Positions 1 through 9,963 of a DNA stretch of 64,000 nucleotides are shown piece after piece. The notes beneath the pieces are model-generated. The model had not been told where the DNA came from, ran no database searches, and was given only the letters and a program-made list of their open reading frames with translations. The stretch's first letter is position 1. Each line of letters starts with the position of its first letter. The stretch spans positions 1-64,000 of the forward strand of contig JAIQGF010000015.1 in the NCBI GenBank assembly GCA_020072845.1, read 5' to 3'. Source of the DNA: Terriglobia bacterium (GTDB lineage Bacteria > Acidobacteriota > Terriglobia > Terriglobales > Acidobacteriaceae). The translations under genes were made by a program, and so were the position numbers.

Positions 1-79
1 TCGTCTTGCCGTGATCGATGTGACCGATCGTGCCCACGTTTACGTGCGGCTTGGTGCGCGCAAATTTTTCTTTCGCCAT
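1..79 (-). CDS. tuf: Elongation factor Tu, N-terminal fragment (runs off the window)
   Basis: The first 26 codons are visible on the minus strand. They read as the EF-Tu amino terminus, ending in the P-loop [10 protein letters not shown]-Tu is the GTPase that delivers aminoacyl-tRNA to the ribosome. The start codon at 79 is preceded by GGAGC four bases away. It is the last visible gene of the rpsL-rpsG-fusA-tuf string, and its position after fusA is the classical str operon order. Confidence 0.95.
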   Translation of the reverse strand, partial: MAKEKFARTKPHVNVGTIGHIDHGKT

Positions 80-131
80 ACTTGCTCCGTCAATCGTCCC
101 TGCGGGACTTGTTTTCTAATCTCTTCACTTC

Positions 132-151
132 CCCGGCGCTAACGCGCCGGG
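132..151. repeat. Hairpin in the fusA-tuf spacer
   Basis: A 7-bp GC-rich stem (CCCGGCG / CGCCGGG) with a 6-nt loop lies in the 81-bp spacer between fusA and tuf. No U-run follows on the minus strand, so it is more likely an RNA processing or stability element than a full terminator. Confidence 0.4.
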
Positions 152-160
152 CTATGGCTC

Positions 161-2251
<2,091 letters not shown>

Positions 2252-2272
2252 TGCGTAATTTCGTAGTCGTTG

Positions 2273-2743
2273 TCACCAACGATAATGAGCGAAGGCCTTG
2301 TTGGCTTCCGCCATGCGGTGAACGTCTTCCTTCTTCTTGATCGCGGCGCCGCGATTGTTGGCGGCGTCGAGCAGTTCATTGCTGAGCTTGTCGGTCATGC
2401 CCTTCTCGGCACGGCCGCGGCTGTAACCGATCAGCCAGCGGATGGCGAGCGAGGTGCGGCGATCGGGGTTCACTTCCACCGGGACCTGGTAGTTGGCGCC
2501 GCCGACGCGGCGGGTCTTGACTTCCAGCACCGGCTTGGCGTTCTCCACCGCCTTCTTGAACAGCTTCAAAGCTTCGTCGCCGCCCTTCTCCTGCATCTTC
2601 TTCATCGACGAGTAGAAGATGTTCTCGGCGGTGGACTTCTTGCCGCCCCACATCATCGAGTTGATGAACTTGGTGACCAGCGTCGAACCGTAGATCGGGT
2701 CGGCGGCAACTTCACGCTTCGGAGTGTGTCCTTTTCTTGGCAT
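2273..2743 (-). CDS. rpsG: 30S ribosomal protein S7
   Basis: A 156-residue protein, the normal S7 length, starting [12 protein letters not shown] and containing the conserved [13 protein letters not shown]-like region and the Arg-rich WLIGYSRGR segment. S7 nucleates assembly of the 3' major domain of 16S rRNA. The open frame extends 28 codons further upstream, but that extension does not resemble S7, so the ATG at 2743 is the start. It is the second gene of the str operon, 90 bp after rpsL. Confidence 0.97.
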   Translation of the reverse strand: MPRKGHTPKREVAADPIYGSTLVTKFINSMMWGGKKSTAENIFYSSMKKMQEKGGDEALKLFKKAVENAKPVLEVKTRRVGGANYQVPVEVNPDRRTSLAIRWLIGYSRGRAEKGMTDKLSNELLDAANNRGAAIKKKEDVHRMAEANKAFAHYRW

Positions 2744-2833
2744 AGCTTTTAGCTCTTCGCTCTTGGCCGCTTGCTGCCGGCTTGAGCGTTCAAATCGTTG
2801 ATTCGCTGGCCACTGACCACTGGCCACTGACCA

Positions 2834-3208
2834 CTAAGCTTTGGGTCTCTTGGCGCCGTACTTGGAGCGGCCCTGCTTGCGGTTGGCGACGCCGACCGCA
2901 TCCAGAGTGCCGCGAATCACGTGATAACGCACGCCCGGAAGGTCTTTCACGCGGCCGCCGCGGATGAGCACGATGGAGTGCTCCTGCAGGTTGTGGCCGA
3001 CGCCGGGAATGTACGTGGTCACCTCGATGCCGTTGGTCAAACGGACGCGGGCGACCTTGCGCAGGGCGGAGTTCGGCTTTTTCGGCGTCTGGGTATAGAC
3101 GCGGGTGCAGACGCCGCGCTTCTGCGGGCAGGACTGCAGGGCCGGACTGGCCGTCTTGTAATTCGGGGCAGTACGCCCCTTGCGCACCAACTGATTAAAC
3201 GTAGGCAC
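2834..3208 (-). CDS. rpsL: 30S ribosomal protein S12
   Basis: A 124-residue S12, the decoding-centre protein where streptomycin-resistance substitutions arise. The [11 protein letters not shown] and [10 protein letters not shown] segments are intact. The frame stays open 42 codons upstream, but S12 proteins begin (M)PTFNQLVR. Here that point is a GTG codon at 3208, preceded by AGAAGGAG nine bases away, so the GTG is the start. It is the first gene of the visible str operon; a strong promoter lies about 370 bp upstream. Confidence 0.96.
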   Translation of the reverse strand: MPTFNQLVRKGRTAPNYKTASPALQSCPQKRGVCTRVYTQTPKKPNSALRKVARVRLTNGIEVTTYIPGVGHNLQEHSIVLIRGGRVKDLPGVRYHVIRGTLDAVGVANRKQGRSKYGAKRPKA

Positions 3209-3973
3209 TCTTGGCTGCTCCTTCTGCCCCATCCCGCGCCAAACCGGCGCGTGCCCGGGACCCGTCACTCCCGAGAATGCGCAACCGCGCCTCTCCGCAA
3301 ACTCCGGCGGGCACAGCGCCGCACGCTCGTGCATTCGTTGCTGGCCGGCCTGAGGCCGCCATAAATCCCGCCACGGAGCGGGAGATTTCGGTTTCCGTTA
3401 GGCTGGGAAGGACGACGGTGACACCGAGCCGAAGCGGTAGGTGTTCCGTTTCGTCTTCCTCGTCCTGCATACCCCCACCGAAGACGGTGAGGCAGCGCAG
3501 GAACGTTTCAGCGAGGGCACCCTTACAGGTGAAACTCAGCCGCTACAAGCAAGCCAAACTTAACTCGCAGAACCTTTTGAATATAACAACTCAGGCGCGA
3601 GGCGTCAACCGCAGGCGAAAGGTGAATTCGCTCCAGTTCTTGGATTCACCAGGGTGGGCCGTGGATTCGACTCGGCGCACCAGCGATGGAGCAGGTCCCG
3701 CGCTGCGCTCGGGATTTCGCCCTTCGACTTCGCTCAGGGCAGGCTCTGCAGGCTCCCGAGCGCTGAGATCCCGCGCTGCGCTCGGCTCATGCTGACGAGA
3801 GATCCCTCCCCCTCGCTGCGCTCAGGGTCGGGATTTCGGCAGGCGGCTCCCGCTGCGCTCACGCCGCCTTAACGCCTCAAGTTGCCGAAAATCTCATCAG
3901 CTTCTACACTGAGTTCTTTCCCAAGACCTTGCAAAAGGAACCGTCCGGCCTGAAGGTCGGGCGGGGAGGAAGC
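3209..3973. other. Long leader of rpsL and dispersed-repeat spacer
   Basis: This 765-bp stretch holds no convincing gene. The part from 3209 to about 3573 would be the untranslated leader of the str mRNA if the promoter at 3580-3608 is used. From about 3650 to 3870 the DNA is packed with variants of CTGCGCTC(G/A)GG and a CTTCGACTTCGCTCAGG-type word. The latter recurs in reverse around 28600, so it is a dispersed repeat family of this genome. Confidence 0.5.
3580..3608 (-). promoter_or_regulatory. Sigma-70-type promoter for the str operon
   Basis: On the minus strand the sequence reads TTGACG, exactly 17 bp, then TATATT. This is close to the housekeeping consensus and points toward rpsL. The predicted transcript would carry a leader of about 365 nt. 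No other convincing minus-strand promoter was seen nearer to rpsL. Confidence 0.65.
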
Positions 3974-6001
3974 ATGCGGCGGTCGGCAGTCATATCCAGG
4001 CTTCAGGCATCAGAGTTCAGGATCCAGGCAATTGGCAAGTTGCAACTCCCTGCCCGCCCGCGTCTGGGCGCGGCGCTTGTCGTTGTCCTCATGCTCGCGC
4101 TCGCCGGATGCGGCGGCAGCAGCAGCAGCAGTACGAGTACGAGTACGAATACGGTCACGGCGACTCCTTCCTCCATCTCGCTCAATTTGGGCGACGTGGC
4201 CACGATCAGCGCCACGGTGACCGACGCGAACGGAACCGCGGTCAGCAACCCGCCGACCTTCACCTACTCATCCAGCAATACCGCGGTCGCAACCGTCTCC
4301 ACCGCGGGTGCTGTGTGTGCGGGAAAGTGGGACACGAATTTCATCGTCTGTGACACGACGGGCGTGCAGCCGGGCACGGCTAGCATCACCATTACCAGCG
4401 GTACAGCCACCGGCACGGTGCCGGTGTACACGCACCTGCACGTTGACCGGGTAACGGTCAGCCCTTCGGTGGTGAATTGCGTTTCGTCAGGGCAGACGCA
4501 GCAACTGTCGGCCAGGGCGTTCAACAATAACGTGGATATCACCTCGACGGTGGGCCCGTTTACGTGGTCGACTCTCTCGGTCGTCGTTGGCACGGTGGAC
4601 ACCAACGGGCTGGTGACCGGCAAGACGCCCGGCCAGACTGGCATTGTCGCGTCCGTAACGTCGGTCAACAGTACGGCAGCGACGTGGGTGACCTGCCCGG
4701 TGCAGAGCATTAACATTCACCTCGCCAGCGGGCCGGACACGACGTTCTCCCTGGGCGCGGCGGGGAGCACGGTCAGCCTGGCAGCCGACGTGGTGGACAG
4801 CCACGGAGTGTCGGTAAGCGCGCCGCTGAACTGGTCGAGTACCCAGCCGGCGGTTGCGAACGTGAACTCGGTGGCGCTGGTCACGGCAGTGGCGGCGGGA
4901 GCGACTAGCATTTCGGCGAGTTGCGCCGGATCCTGCAACATCGGATTGGCCTCGGTGTACAGCAACGCGGCCACCGGCACGGTGGGGGGAACGTCGGCAA
5001 CGACGGTCTACGCCACCGGAACCGGCGCCACCTCGCTGGTGCCGATCGACACCGGCACCAACACCGCGGGCACCGCAATCACGCTGCCCGCCATGCCCAA
5101 TTCATTCCTCTTCAATCGGATCGGCTCCGCCGGGTATCTTGGCAGCAGCGCCGGGTTGATGGCGTTCGATACAGCCAGTGGCGCGGTCGCGCAGAACACT
5201 GGCGTGGTCGGTACCGTGCTGGCGATATCTCCGGACAGCAACCGGCTGATTGTGGCCGGCTCCAACACGCTGTGGGTGCTTGCCGTGGGAAGCGGGATCG
5301 CGACCGAGACCTCGCCGATCCTGGCAGCTAACGCCGCCGACTTCACCCCCGACAGCCGGGGAGCGTACATCGTTGCCGGCAACAACCTGTACTTCTGGAC
5401 GCAGGGATCGTTCCACCCCATTTCCCTGGGCGGCGCCGCGAACGACGTGAAATTCCTGCCGAACGGCGCGTTCGCCTACTTTGCCGGAGGCGCGCCGGGA
5501 GCAGCCGTGACGGCGCGCGCGGCTTGCGACAATTCGCTGGACGACAGCATTGCAACACCCGGAGCGCCCAGCTTCCTGAGTCCGCTGCCGAACGCGGGTA
5601 CCGTGCTGGCGGTGGATTCCCCAGGGATTGACGTGATCAAAGTCACGACCACCCGCGTCGCCTGTCCGCCACCGTTGTCCGATACTCTGACCAGCGTGAA
5701 TTTTGGCGTGGGAGCGTTCACGGCGCGCCAGCTGATCGTGTTATCGGACGGATCCAAGGCGTTCGTGACCAGTGACCTTGGACAATTGCTCGGGCTAACG
5801 ACGGCGACGGCGACGCCGTTTGCCATTCCGCTGGCGAACGGCGCCAATGCCTTGACCGGCGGAGCGACACTCGACGGCGCCAAGCTGTACGTCGGCGGCA
5901 GCGACAACGCCGTTCATCGCATTGACGTGGCCGGCGGCAGCGACGCGCAGCAAATTTCCGTGTCGTTCACGCCGGACCTGGTGGCGGTTAGACCCAAGTA
6001 G
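3974..6001 (+). CDS. Exported lipoprotein with bacterial Ig-like (Big2) repeats and a propeller-like C-terminus
   Basis: A 675-residue protein. A hydrophobic segment ends in the lipobox LALAGC, followed by a Ser/Thr-rich linker encoded by a short CGAGTA-type microsatellite. Then come two or more Big2-like modules (for example SSISLNLGDVATISATV with SSSNTAVATV). The C-terminal half has spaced repeats resembling YVTN-type beta-propeller blades (TVLAISPDSNRLIVAG). Likely anchored in a membrane and facing the envelope. The start at 3974 is chosen for the GGGGAGGA just upstream; an earlier in-frame ATG at 3929 lacks one. Function unknown. Confidence 0.8.
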   Translation: MRRSAVISRLQASEFRIQAIGKLQLPARPRLGAALVVVLMLALAGCGGSSSSSTSTSTNTVTATPSSISLNLGDVATISATVTDANGTAVSNPPTFTYSSSNTAVATVSTAGAVCAGKWDTNFIVCDTTGVQPGTASITITSGTATGTVPVYTHLHVDRVTVSPSVVNCVSSGQTQQLSARAFNNNVDITSTVGPFTWSTLSVVVGTVDTNGLVTGKTPGQTGIVASVTSVNSTAATWVTCPVQSINIHLASGPDTTFSLGAAGSTVSLAADVVDSHGVSVSAPLNWSSTQPAVANVNSVALVTAVAAGATSISASCAGSCNIGLASVYSNAATGTVGGTSATTVYATGTGATSLVPIDTGTNTAGTAITLPAMPNSFLFNRIGSAGYLGSSAGLMAFDTASGAVAQNTGVVGTVLAISPDSNRLIVAGSNTLWVLAVGSGIATETSPILAANAADFTPDSRGAYIVAGNNLYFWTQGSFHPISLGGAANDVKFLPNGAFAYFAGGAPGAAVTARAACDNSLDDSIATPGAPSFLSPLPNAGTVLAVDSPGIDVIKVTTTRVACPPPLSDTLTSVNFGVGAFTARQLIVLSDGSKAFVTSDLGQLLGLTTATATPFAIPLANGANALTGGATLDGAKLYVGGSDNAVHRIDVAGGSDAQQISVSFTPDLVAVRPK

Positions 6002-6126
6002 GCTTCAGGCTCTCGGCTTCAGGCTTCAGGCAAAAAGCCCTCGCGAAATGCGAGGGCTTCTTTGTTATCGTCATTGCTTCTATCGTTCTTGCCTGTAGCC
6101 TTGAGCCTGCAGCCTGGAGCCTGCTA
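6002..6126. repeat. Palindromic short-word array flanking a terminator
   Basis: The left arm is built of imperfect tandem copies of GGCTTCAGGC-like words. The right arm (6091-6126) is built of their complements (GCCT(G/T)AGCC). The terminator hairpin sits between them, so the whole block can fold as one long imperfect stem. The same architecture, made of different words, recurs at many other places in this window. Confidence 0.6.
6032..6067. terminator. Bidirectional intrinsic terminator
   Basis: Perfect stem GCCCTCGC / GCGAGGGC (6037-6044 with 6050-6057) and a 5-nt loop. T-rich sequence follows on the plus strand, and an AAAAA tract precedes it, which gives a U-run on the minus strand. It can end both the lipoprotein gene from the left and the convergent small gene from the right. 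Confidence 0.8.
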
Positions 6127-6387
6127 CGAGCTGAACGCTTCCTCGTAATCCTCGGGATCGATGCCGTGGTAGGTGAGGGTGTGCTTGAGGCGGCTGCGGA
6201 GATCGCCGGGCGTCGCCTCGATGAAAGCGCGCACCGCGGTTTCCATCGAGACTTCGTCCTCGCCCTCATCGGCGGTGAGCGACTCGGCGCGGTTTTCCAT
6301 GTTGTCTTTGACAGCGTCGCGGACCGGCGCCGGCAGCGCGCCGATCAGTTCGGCAACAATTTCGTTGGCTTCGTCGGACCAGGTCAT
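6124..6387 (-). CDS. Small acidic protein resembling PCP-reductase C-terminal domains
   Basis: An 87-residue protein beginning MTWSDEANEIVAEL. A Trp and a helix-rich pattern (LPAPVRDAVKDNMENRAE, later VRAFIEATP) resemble the short light-independent protochlorophyllide reductase C-terminal-like domain often found alone in non-phototrophs. The start at 6387 is preferred over 6450 because the upstream 21 residues are low-complexity and spacer-like. It is convergent with the lipoprotein gene and lies downstream of nusB on the same strand. Role unknown. Confidence 0.6.
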   Translation of the reverse strand: MTWSDEANEIVAELIGALPAPVRDAVKDNMENRAESLTADEGEDEVSMETAVRAFIEATPGDLRSRLKHTLTYHGIDPEDYEEAFSS

Positions 6388-6477
6388 GGCTGTCGGTGAT
6401 CGTTGATCGGTGATCCGCGCCGACCGTCGGCGGTCGGCCATCGACGGCAAAACAATAAATCGTGCGTCAAGAAATCG

Positions 6478-6897
6478 CTAGGGAGTTTGTTTATCCAGGC
6501 CGCGGGCGATCGAGTCTAGCACGCCGTTAATAAAGACGATGGACTCAGGGGAGGAGTAGCGGCGCGCGATCTCGATTGCCTCATTGATGATCACCGGCCG
6601 GGGCGTCTGCGGCATGGCGAAAAATTCCGCCACCGCGGCGCGCAGCAGGTTGCGGTCCACGGCCGCCATCCGCTCCATGCGCCAGTTCACGGCGTGCTGC
6701 TCGATAATGCGGTCAATTTCGCCGGCTCGTTCCTGGGCCACACCGAACAGCTTTTCGGCGAAATCGCGGACCTCGTCGTCCATGTCGTTGCGCTCGGCCC
6801 AGAAAGTGCGGCGGACCTCCTCGGGAGGCTGCTTGCCCATGTCGGACTGAAACAGCATCTGCAACAGCAGTTCGCGGGATTTGCGGCGAGAACCCAT
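6478..6897 (-). CDS. nusB: Transcription antitermination factor NusB
   Basis: A 139-residue all-helical RNA-binding protein that acts with NusE/S10 in rRNA antitermination. It has the family pattern: an R-K-SRELLLQMLFQ start, central ERMAAVDRNLLRAA, and C-terminal INEAIEIARRYSSPES and FINGVLD. Length is usual. It lies downstream of the lumazine synthase gene; the ribH-nusB order is very common in bacteria. Confidence 0.93.
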   Translation of the reverse strand: MGSRRKSRELLLQMLFQSDMGKQPPEEVRRTFWAERNDMDDEVRDFAEKLFGVAQERAGEIDRIIEQHAVNWRMERMAAVDRNLLRAAVAEFFAMPQTPRPVIINEAIEIARRYSSPESIVFINGVLDSIARGLDKQTP

Positions 6898-7106
6898 AGT
6901 CGTCAGTCTTCGGTCTTCAGTCTTCAGCAGTTGTGAGTTATGAGTTTTGAGTTGTGAGTCGCGGACGCTGCTCTCAACCTACTTTCGTCGCGCGTGCCTC
7001 CGGCTTGCCTGTTTCCTTTTCGCCTTGCGATTGGATGCAGGGCGCTTGCCTATCGGCAGCGCAGCACTGGCTGACGACTGAAGACTGCCGACTGAAGACT
7101 TCAGTT
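6898..7106. repeat. Palindromic short-word array that intrudes into the ribH 3' end
   Basis: The left arm (6900-6930) is made of imperfect copies of GTCTTCAGTC. The right arm (7070-7104) is the complement (GACTGAAGACT-like words). The ribH stop codon lies between the arms, so the right arm is translated as part of the RibH tail. The spacer also has GAGTTATGAGTTTTGAGTT-like tandem words. Confidence 0.6.
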
Positions 7107-7914
7107 GCGCCATCTCCACCGCAGCCAAGGCGGCGTCGCAGCCCTTGTTGCCGGCTTTCAGTCCGGCGCGGTCAATCGCCTGCTCCAGCGTGTCGCAAGT
7201 CAGAACGCCAAACGCATGCGGCACGCCGGTTTCCTGCGCCGACTGTCCGATGCCGCGCGTGACCTCGTTGGCAATGACTTCGTAATGCGCCGTCTCGCCG
7301 CGGATCAGGCAGCCGAGACAGATGATGGCGTCGTGTTTCCCGGTTTTCGCCAGCATCCGCGCCGCCGCAGGAATTTCAAACGAGCCGGGAACGCGAACGA
7401 TGGCGATGTTCTGCGCATCCGCTCCCAGACGGTGCAGCGCGTCCTGCGCCCCGGCGAGCAGACGCTCGGTGATGAACGCGTTGAACCGGCCGACAACAAT
7501 CGCGAAGCGCAGGCCGGTTGCGTCCAGTTTGCCTTCGCGCGTGTTGGCGGCGCGCCAGTTTTCCTTATACGAAAAGACCGTAAGGCGGCCGGCGCCCGCG
7601 GGCATTTCCAGGGTGAACATGCGTGCACCCCAGTCGGTGTCGGAAATTTCGCCGGTGATTTTGAAGGCGCGCCTGGTCGCGATTTCGTACGTCACATCGG
7701 CGCTGTCGGTTTCGATCACCAGGTCGGCGTCGGGAAAGCCGTGTCCGATGCCGATCTCCACGCCGGCTTCACGCGCGTCGAACTTCACTCCCTTGCTGCG
7801 GCGGCCTTCCCAGGATTCTCCCCGCGTGAGGCCGAGCGCGTCGAAAAACTCCACCAGCGCGCGGTAATCCTGCTCGCTTCTCGCCACCAGCAGCTTGTGT
7901 AGTGATTTGATCAT
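6979..7914 (-). CDS. ribH: Fusion of a VOC/glyoxalase-like domain to 6,7-dimethyl-8-ribityllumazine synthase
   Basis: A 311-residue protein. Residues about 1-115 look like a glyoxalase/bleomycin-resistance (VOC) module ([10 protein letters not shown]...GVEIGIG...[12 protein letters not shown]). Residues about 128-275 are lumazine synthase, the penultimate riboflavin enzyme: [51 protein letters not shown]. No in-frame ATG, GTG or TTG lies near the junction, so the fusion appears real rather than a missed start. A 35-40-residue basic tail (Ser-rich, then Lys/Arg-rich) extends beyond the usual RibH end and overlaps the repeat array. It is upstream of nusB. Confidence 0.88.
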   Translation of the reverse strand: MIKSLHKLLVARSEQDYRALVEFFDALGLTRGESWEGRRSKGVKFDAREAGVEIGIGHGFPDADLVIETDSADVTYEIATRRAFKITGEISDTDWGARMFTLEMPAGAGRLTVFSYKENWRAANTREGKLDATGLRFAIVVGRFNAFITERLLAGAQDALHRLGADAQNIAIVRVPGSFEIPAAARMLAKTGKHDAIICLGCLIRGETAHYEVIANEVTRGIGQSAQETGVPHAFGVLTCDTLEQAIDRAGLKAGNKGCDAALAAVEMAQLKSSVGSLQSSASAALPIGKRPASNRKAKRKQASRRHARRK

Positions 7915-7920
7915 CTCGAA

Positions 7921-7991
7921 GACTTAGCCACAGAGGACACTGAGGACAGCTTAGCGAGAAACATTCGTTCCTCTGTGTCCTCTGTGGCTAA
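7921..7991. repeat. Inverted repeat of CCACAGAGGACAC words
   Basis: TTAGCCACAGAGGACACTGA near the left end is answered by GTGTCCTCTGTGGCTA near the right end, forming a near-perfect stem of over 20 bp with an A/T-richer loop. It fills the space between the crotonase stop and the ribH start and could act as a processing or termination structure. Confidence 0.65.
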
Positions 7992-8795
7992 CTATTTTCC
8001 TTTAAAGTTCGGCGCGCGCTTTTCCAGGAACGCCTTCGTGCCTTCGGTCTTGTCTTCCGTCGCGCAGCAGACGCCAAACAGCGTGGCTTCCAGGTACAGG
8101 CCTTCCTGCAGCGTCATCTCCATGCCCTTGTTGATCGCCTCGATGGCGTACTGCACGGCGAGCGGGGCGTTGGCAATGATCTTCTGCGCGATGGCCTCGG
8201 CGCGCGCGATCAGCTCCGGCTGCGGCACCACTTCATTGACCAGCCCGATGCGGTGCGCTTCGGCGGCGGTGATCATTTCGCCGGAGAGCACCAACTGCAT
8301 GGCAATACCCTTGCCGACCAGCCGCGGCAGGCGCTGTGTCCCGCCGTAGCCGGGAATGATGCCGAGGTGGACCTCGGGCTGTCCGAGCTTGGCGTTGTCG
8401 CTGGCCAGGCGCATGGTGCACGCCATGGCGAGCTCGCAACCGCCGCCCAGCGCAAAGCCGTTGATGCAGGCGATCACCGGCTTGCCCAGGTTCTCGATCA
8501 GGTTGAGCACGCTCTGGCCCTTGTGCGTGTACGCCTTGCCTTCGACCGCGTTGTGCTTGGCAAGCTCGTTGAGATCGGCGCCAGCAATAAAGGCTTTTTC
8601 GCCCGCGCCCGTCAGGATGACGACGCGGATGGCATCGTCGGCCTTGATGGCGTGGAACACCGCGCGCAGCTCTTCCATGGTCGCCATGTTGAGCGCGTTA
8701 AGAACCTTCGGCCGGTTGATGGTGACGTAGGCAATGGAGTTTTTCTTTTCGAAAAGGATGTTCGCGAACGAACTTGGAACTGCAGAAGAGGCCAT
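7992..8795 (-). CDS. Enoyl-CoA hydratase/crotonase
   Basis: A 267-residue crotonase that hydrates trans-2-enoyl-CoA (short chain, by context crotonyl-CoA). The oxyanion-hole region AFIAGADLNEL and the signature NGFALGGGCELAMACTMR followed by GQPEVHLGIIPGYGGTQRLPR carry the two conserved glutamates. The ATG at 8795 has GGAGAA six bases upstream; an ATG four codons earlier overlaps that ribosome site. It is third in a minus-strand set with a 3-hydroxyacyl-CoA dehydrogenase and a thiolase, which together cover reversible acetoacetyl-CoA/crotonyl-CoA interconversion. Confidence 0.92.
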   Translation of the reverse strand: MASSAVPSSFANILFEKKNSIAYVTINRPKVLNALNMATMEELRAVFHAIKADDAIRVVILTGAGEKAFIAGADLNELAKHNAVEGKAYTHKGQSVLNLIENLGKPVIACINGFALGGGCELAMACTMRLASDNAKLGQPEVHLGIIPGYGGTQRLPRLVGKGIAMQLVLSGEMITAAEAHRIGLVNEVVPQPELIARAEAIAQKIIANAPLAVQYAIEAINKGMEMTLQEGLYLEATLFGVCCATEDKTEGTKAFLEKRAPNFKGK

Positions 8796-8850
8796 AAGCT
8801 TCTCCATTATGCGGAATATGACGCAACAGCAGCCGCGGAGCGGCGGACTT

Positions 8851-8925
8851 CGTTAGCCCACGGCGGCAGCCGTGGGTAAGCACAACTAAGAACATCTGAG
8901 CCCCGGAGGGGCGCCACAACCCGTA
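8851..8925. repeat. REP-like hairpins
   Basis: A perfect CCCACGGC / GCCGTGGG stem (8857-8864 with 8869-8876) is followed by GCCCCGGAGGGGC at about 8901. The CCCGTGGGCTAA word recurs near 19108, so this is a dispersed extragenic repeat. Confidence 0.5.
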
Positions 8926-8928
8926 CAG

Positions 8929-9855
8929 TTAATCTGCCGCGACGCTTGCCTTCTCCGTCGTAGCGACCCCTTGCAGCGCGGCGTCCTGCGGCACGGGCTT
9001 CGCGGGATCGGACCAGTCGTAGAAGCCTTTGCCGGATTTCTTGCCATACCACCCGGCCATGATCAGGCGCTTGAGCAGCGGCGGCGAAGCGAAGCGCGGC
9101 TCCTTGAATTCGTCGAACATCACTTGCGTGATGTAGTAGGTGGTGTCCAGCCCGACAAAATCCAGCAGCGTGAACGGCCCCATCGGGTAGCCGCAGCCGA
9201 GCTTCATCGCGGTGTCAATGTCGGTGATCGAGCCCACGCCCTCTTCGTAGGCACGGATGGCGTCGAGCAGGTACGGCACCAGCAGGCGATTGACGATGAA
9301 CCCGGTCTTGTCGCTGGTGCGCACCGGCACCTTGCCGACCTTCTGCGCGAAGGCGTATCCGGTTTCGAAGACCTCGGGCGCGGTGGTGATGGTGCGCACC
9401 ACCTCGACCAATTGCATCAGCGGCACGGGATTGAAAAAGTGCAGGCCGATGAAGCGGTCGGGACGCTTGGTGGCCGCCGCCAACTCGGTAATCGAGATGG
9501 AAGAAGTGTTGCTGGCGAAGATGGCGTCGCGCTTCACCACCGCGTCGAGCGAGGCGTACATCTTCTTCTTCTCTTCCACGTTTTCAATGATGGCTTCGAT
9601 GATCAGGTCGCAGTCCGCAAGATCCTGAAGCTTGAGCGTGCCCTTGAGCCGCGCGCGGATCGCGTCGGGCGTTTCCTTGAGCTTGCCTTTTTCGGCAAAC
9701 TTGGCAAGCGACTTCTCGATGCCGGAAAAGCCTTTGTCGAGGAAGCGCTGCTCGGCCTCGAGCACGGTGACGTCGAACCCGGCGGTGGCGCACACCTGGG
9801 CAATGCCGGAACCCATCAGCCCACAGCCGAGAACGCCTACTTTCTTGATGTCCAT
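8929..9855 (-). CDS. 3-hydroxybutyryl-CoA dehydrogenase
   Basis: A 308-residue NAD(P)-dependent dehydrogenase. The N-terminal Rossmann site is VGVLGCGLMGSGIAQVCA. The catalytic region is RFIGLHFFNPVPLMQLVEVV with the conserved His. The C-terminal helical domain contains DKTGFIVNRLLVPYL and LGCGYPMGPFTLLDFVGLD. The start at 9855 (MDIKKVGV) has GAGAGGG upstream and fits the family better than the longer frame from 9876. The product would convert acetoacetyl-CoA to 3-hydroxybutyryl-CoA between the neighbouring thiolase and crotonase. Confidence 0.93.
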   Translation of the reverse strand: MDIKKVGVLGCGLMGSGIAQVCATAGFDVTVLEAEQRFLDKGFSGIEKSLAKFAEKGKLKETPDAIRARLKGTLKLQDLADCDLIIEAIIENVEEKKKMYASLDAVVKRDAIFASNTSSISITELAAATKRPDRFIGLHFFNPVPLMQLVEVVRTITTAPEVFETGYAFAQKVGKVPVRTSDKTGFIVNRLLVPYLLDAIRAYEEGVGSITDIDTAMKLGCGYPMGPFTLLDFVGLDTTYYITQVMFDEFKEPRFASPPLLKRLIMAGWYGKKSGKGFYDWSDPAKPVPQDAALQGVATTEKASVAAD

Positions 9856-9868
9856 ATGCCCTCTCTTA

Positions 9869-9961
9869 TTAACCACGGATTTTCACGGATGCACACGGAT
9901 AAAGAAAAATCATTGCAAAGTAATTCCGATCCGCGAGAATCGGTGGCGATCCGTGGTTAAA
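9869..9961. repeat. Inverted repeat of CCACGGAT words
   Basis: TTAACCACGGATTTTCACGGAT on the left pairs with ATCCGTGGTTAA on the right, with further ATCCGCGAGAATC words between. It occupies the gap between the thiolase and dehydrogenase genes. A close relative is found at 18955-19040. Confidence 0.65.
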
Positions 9962-9963
9962 CC

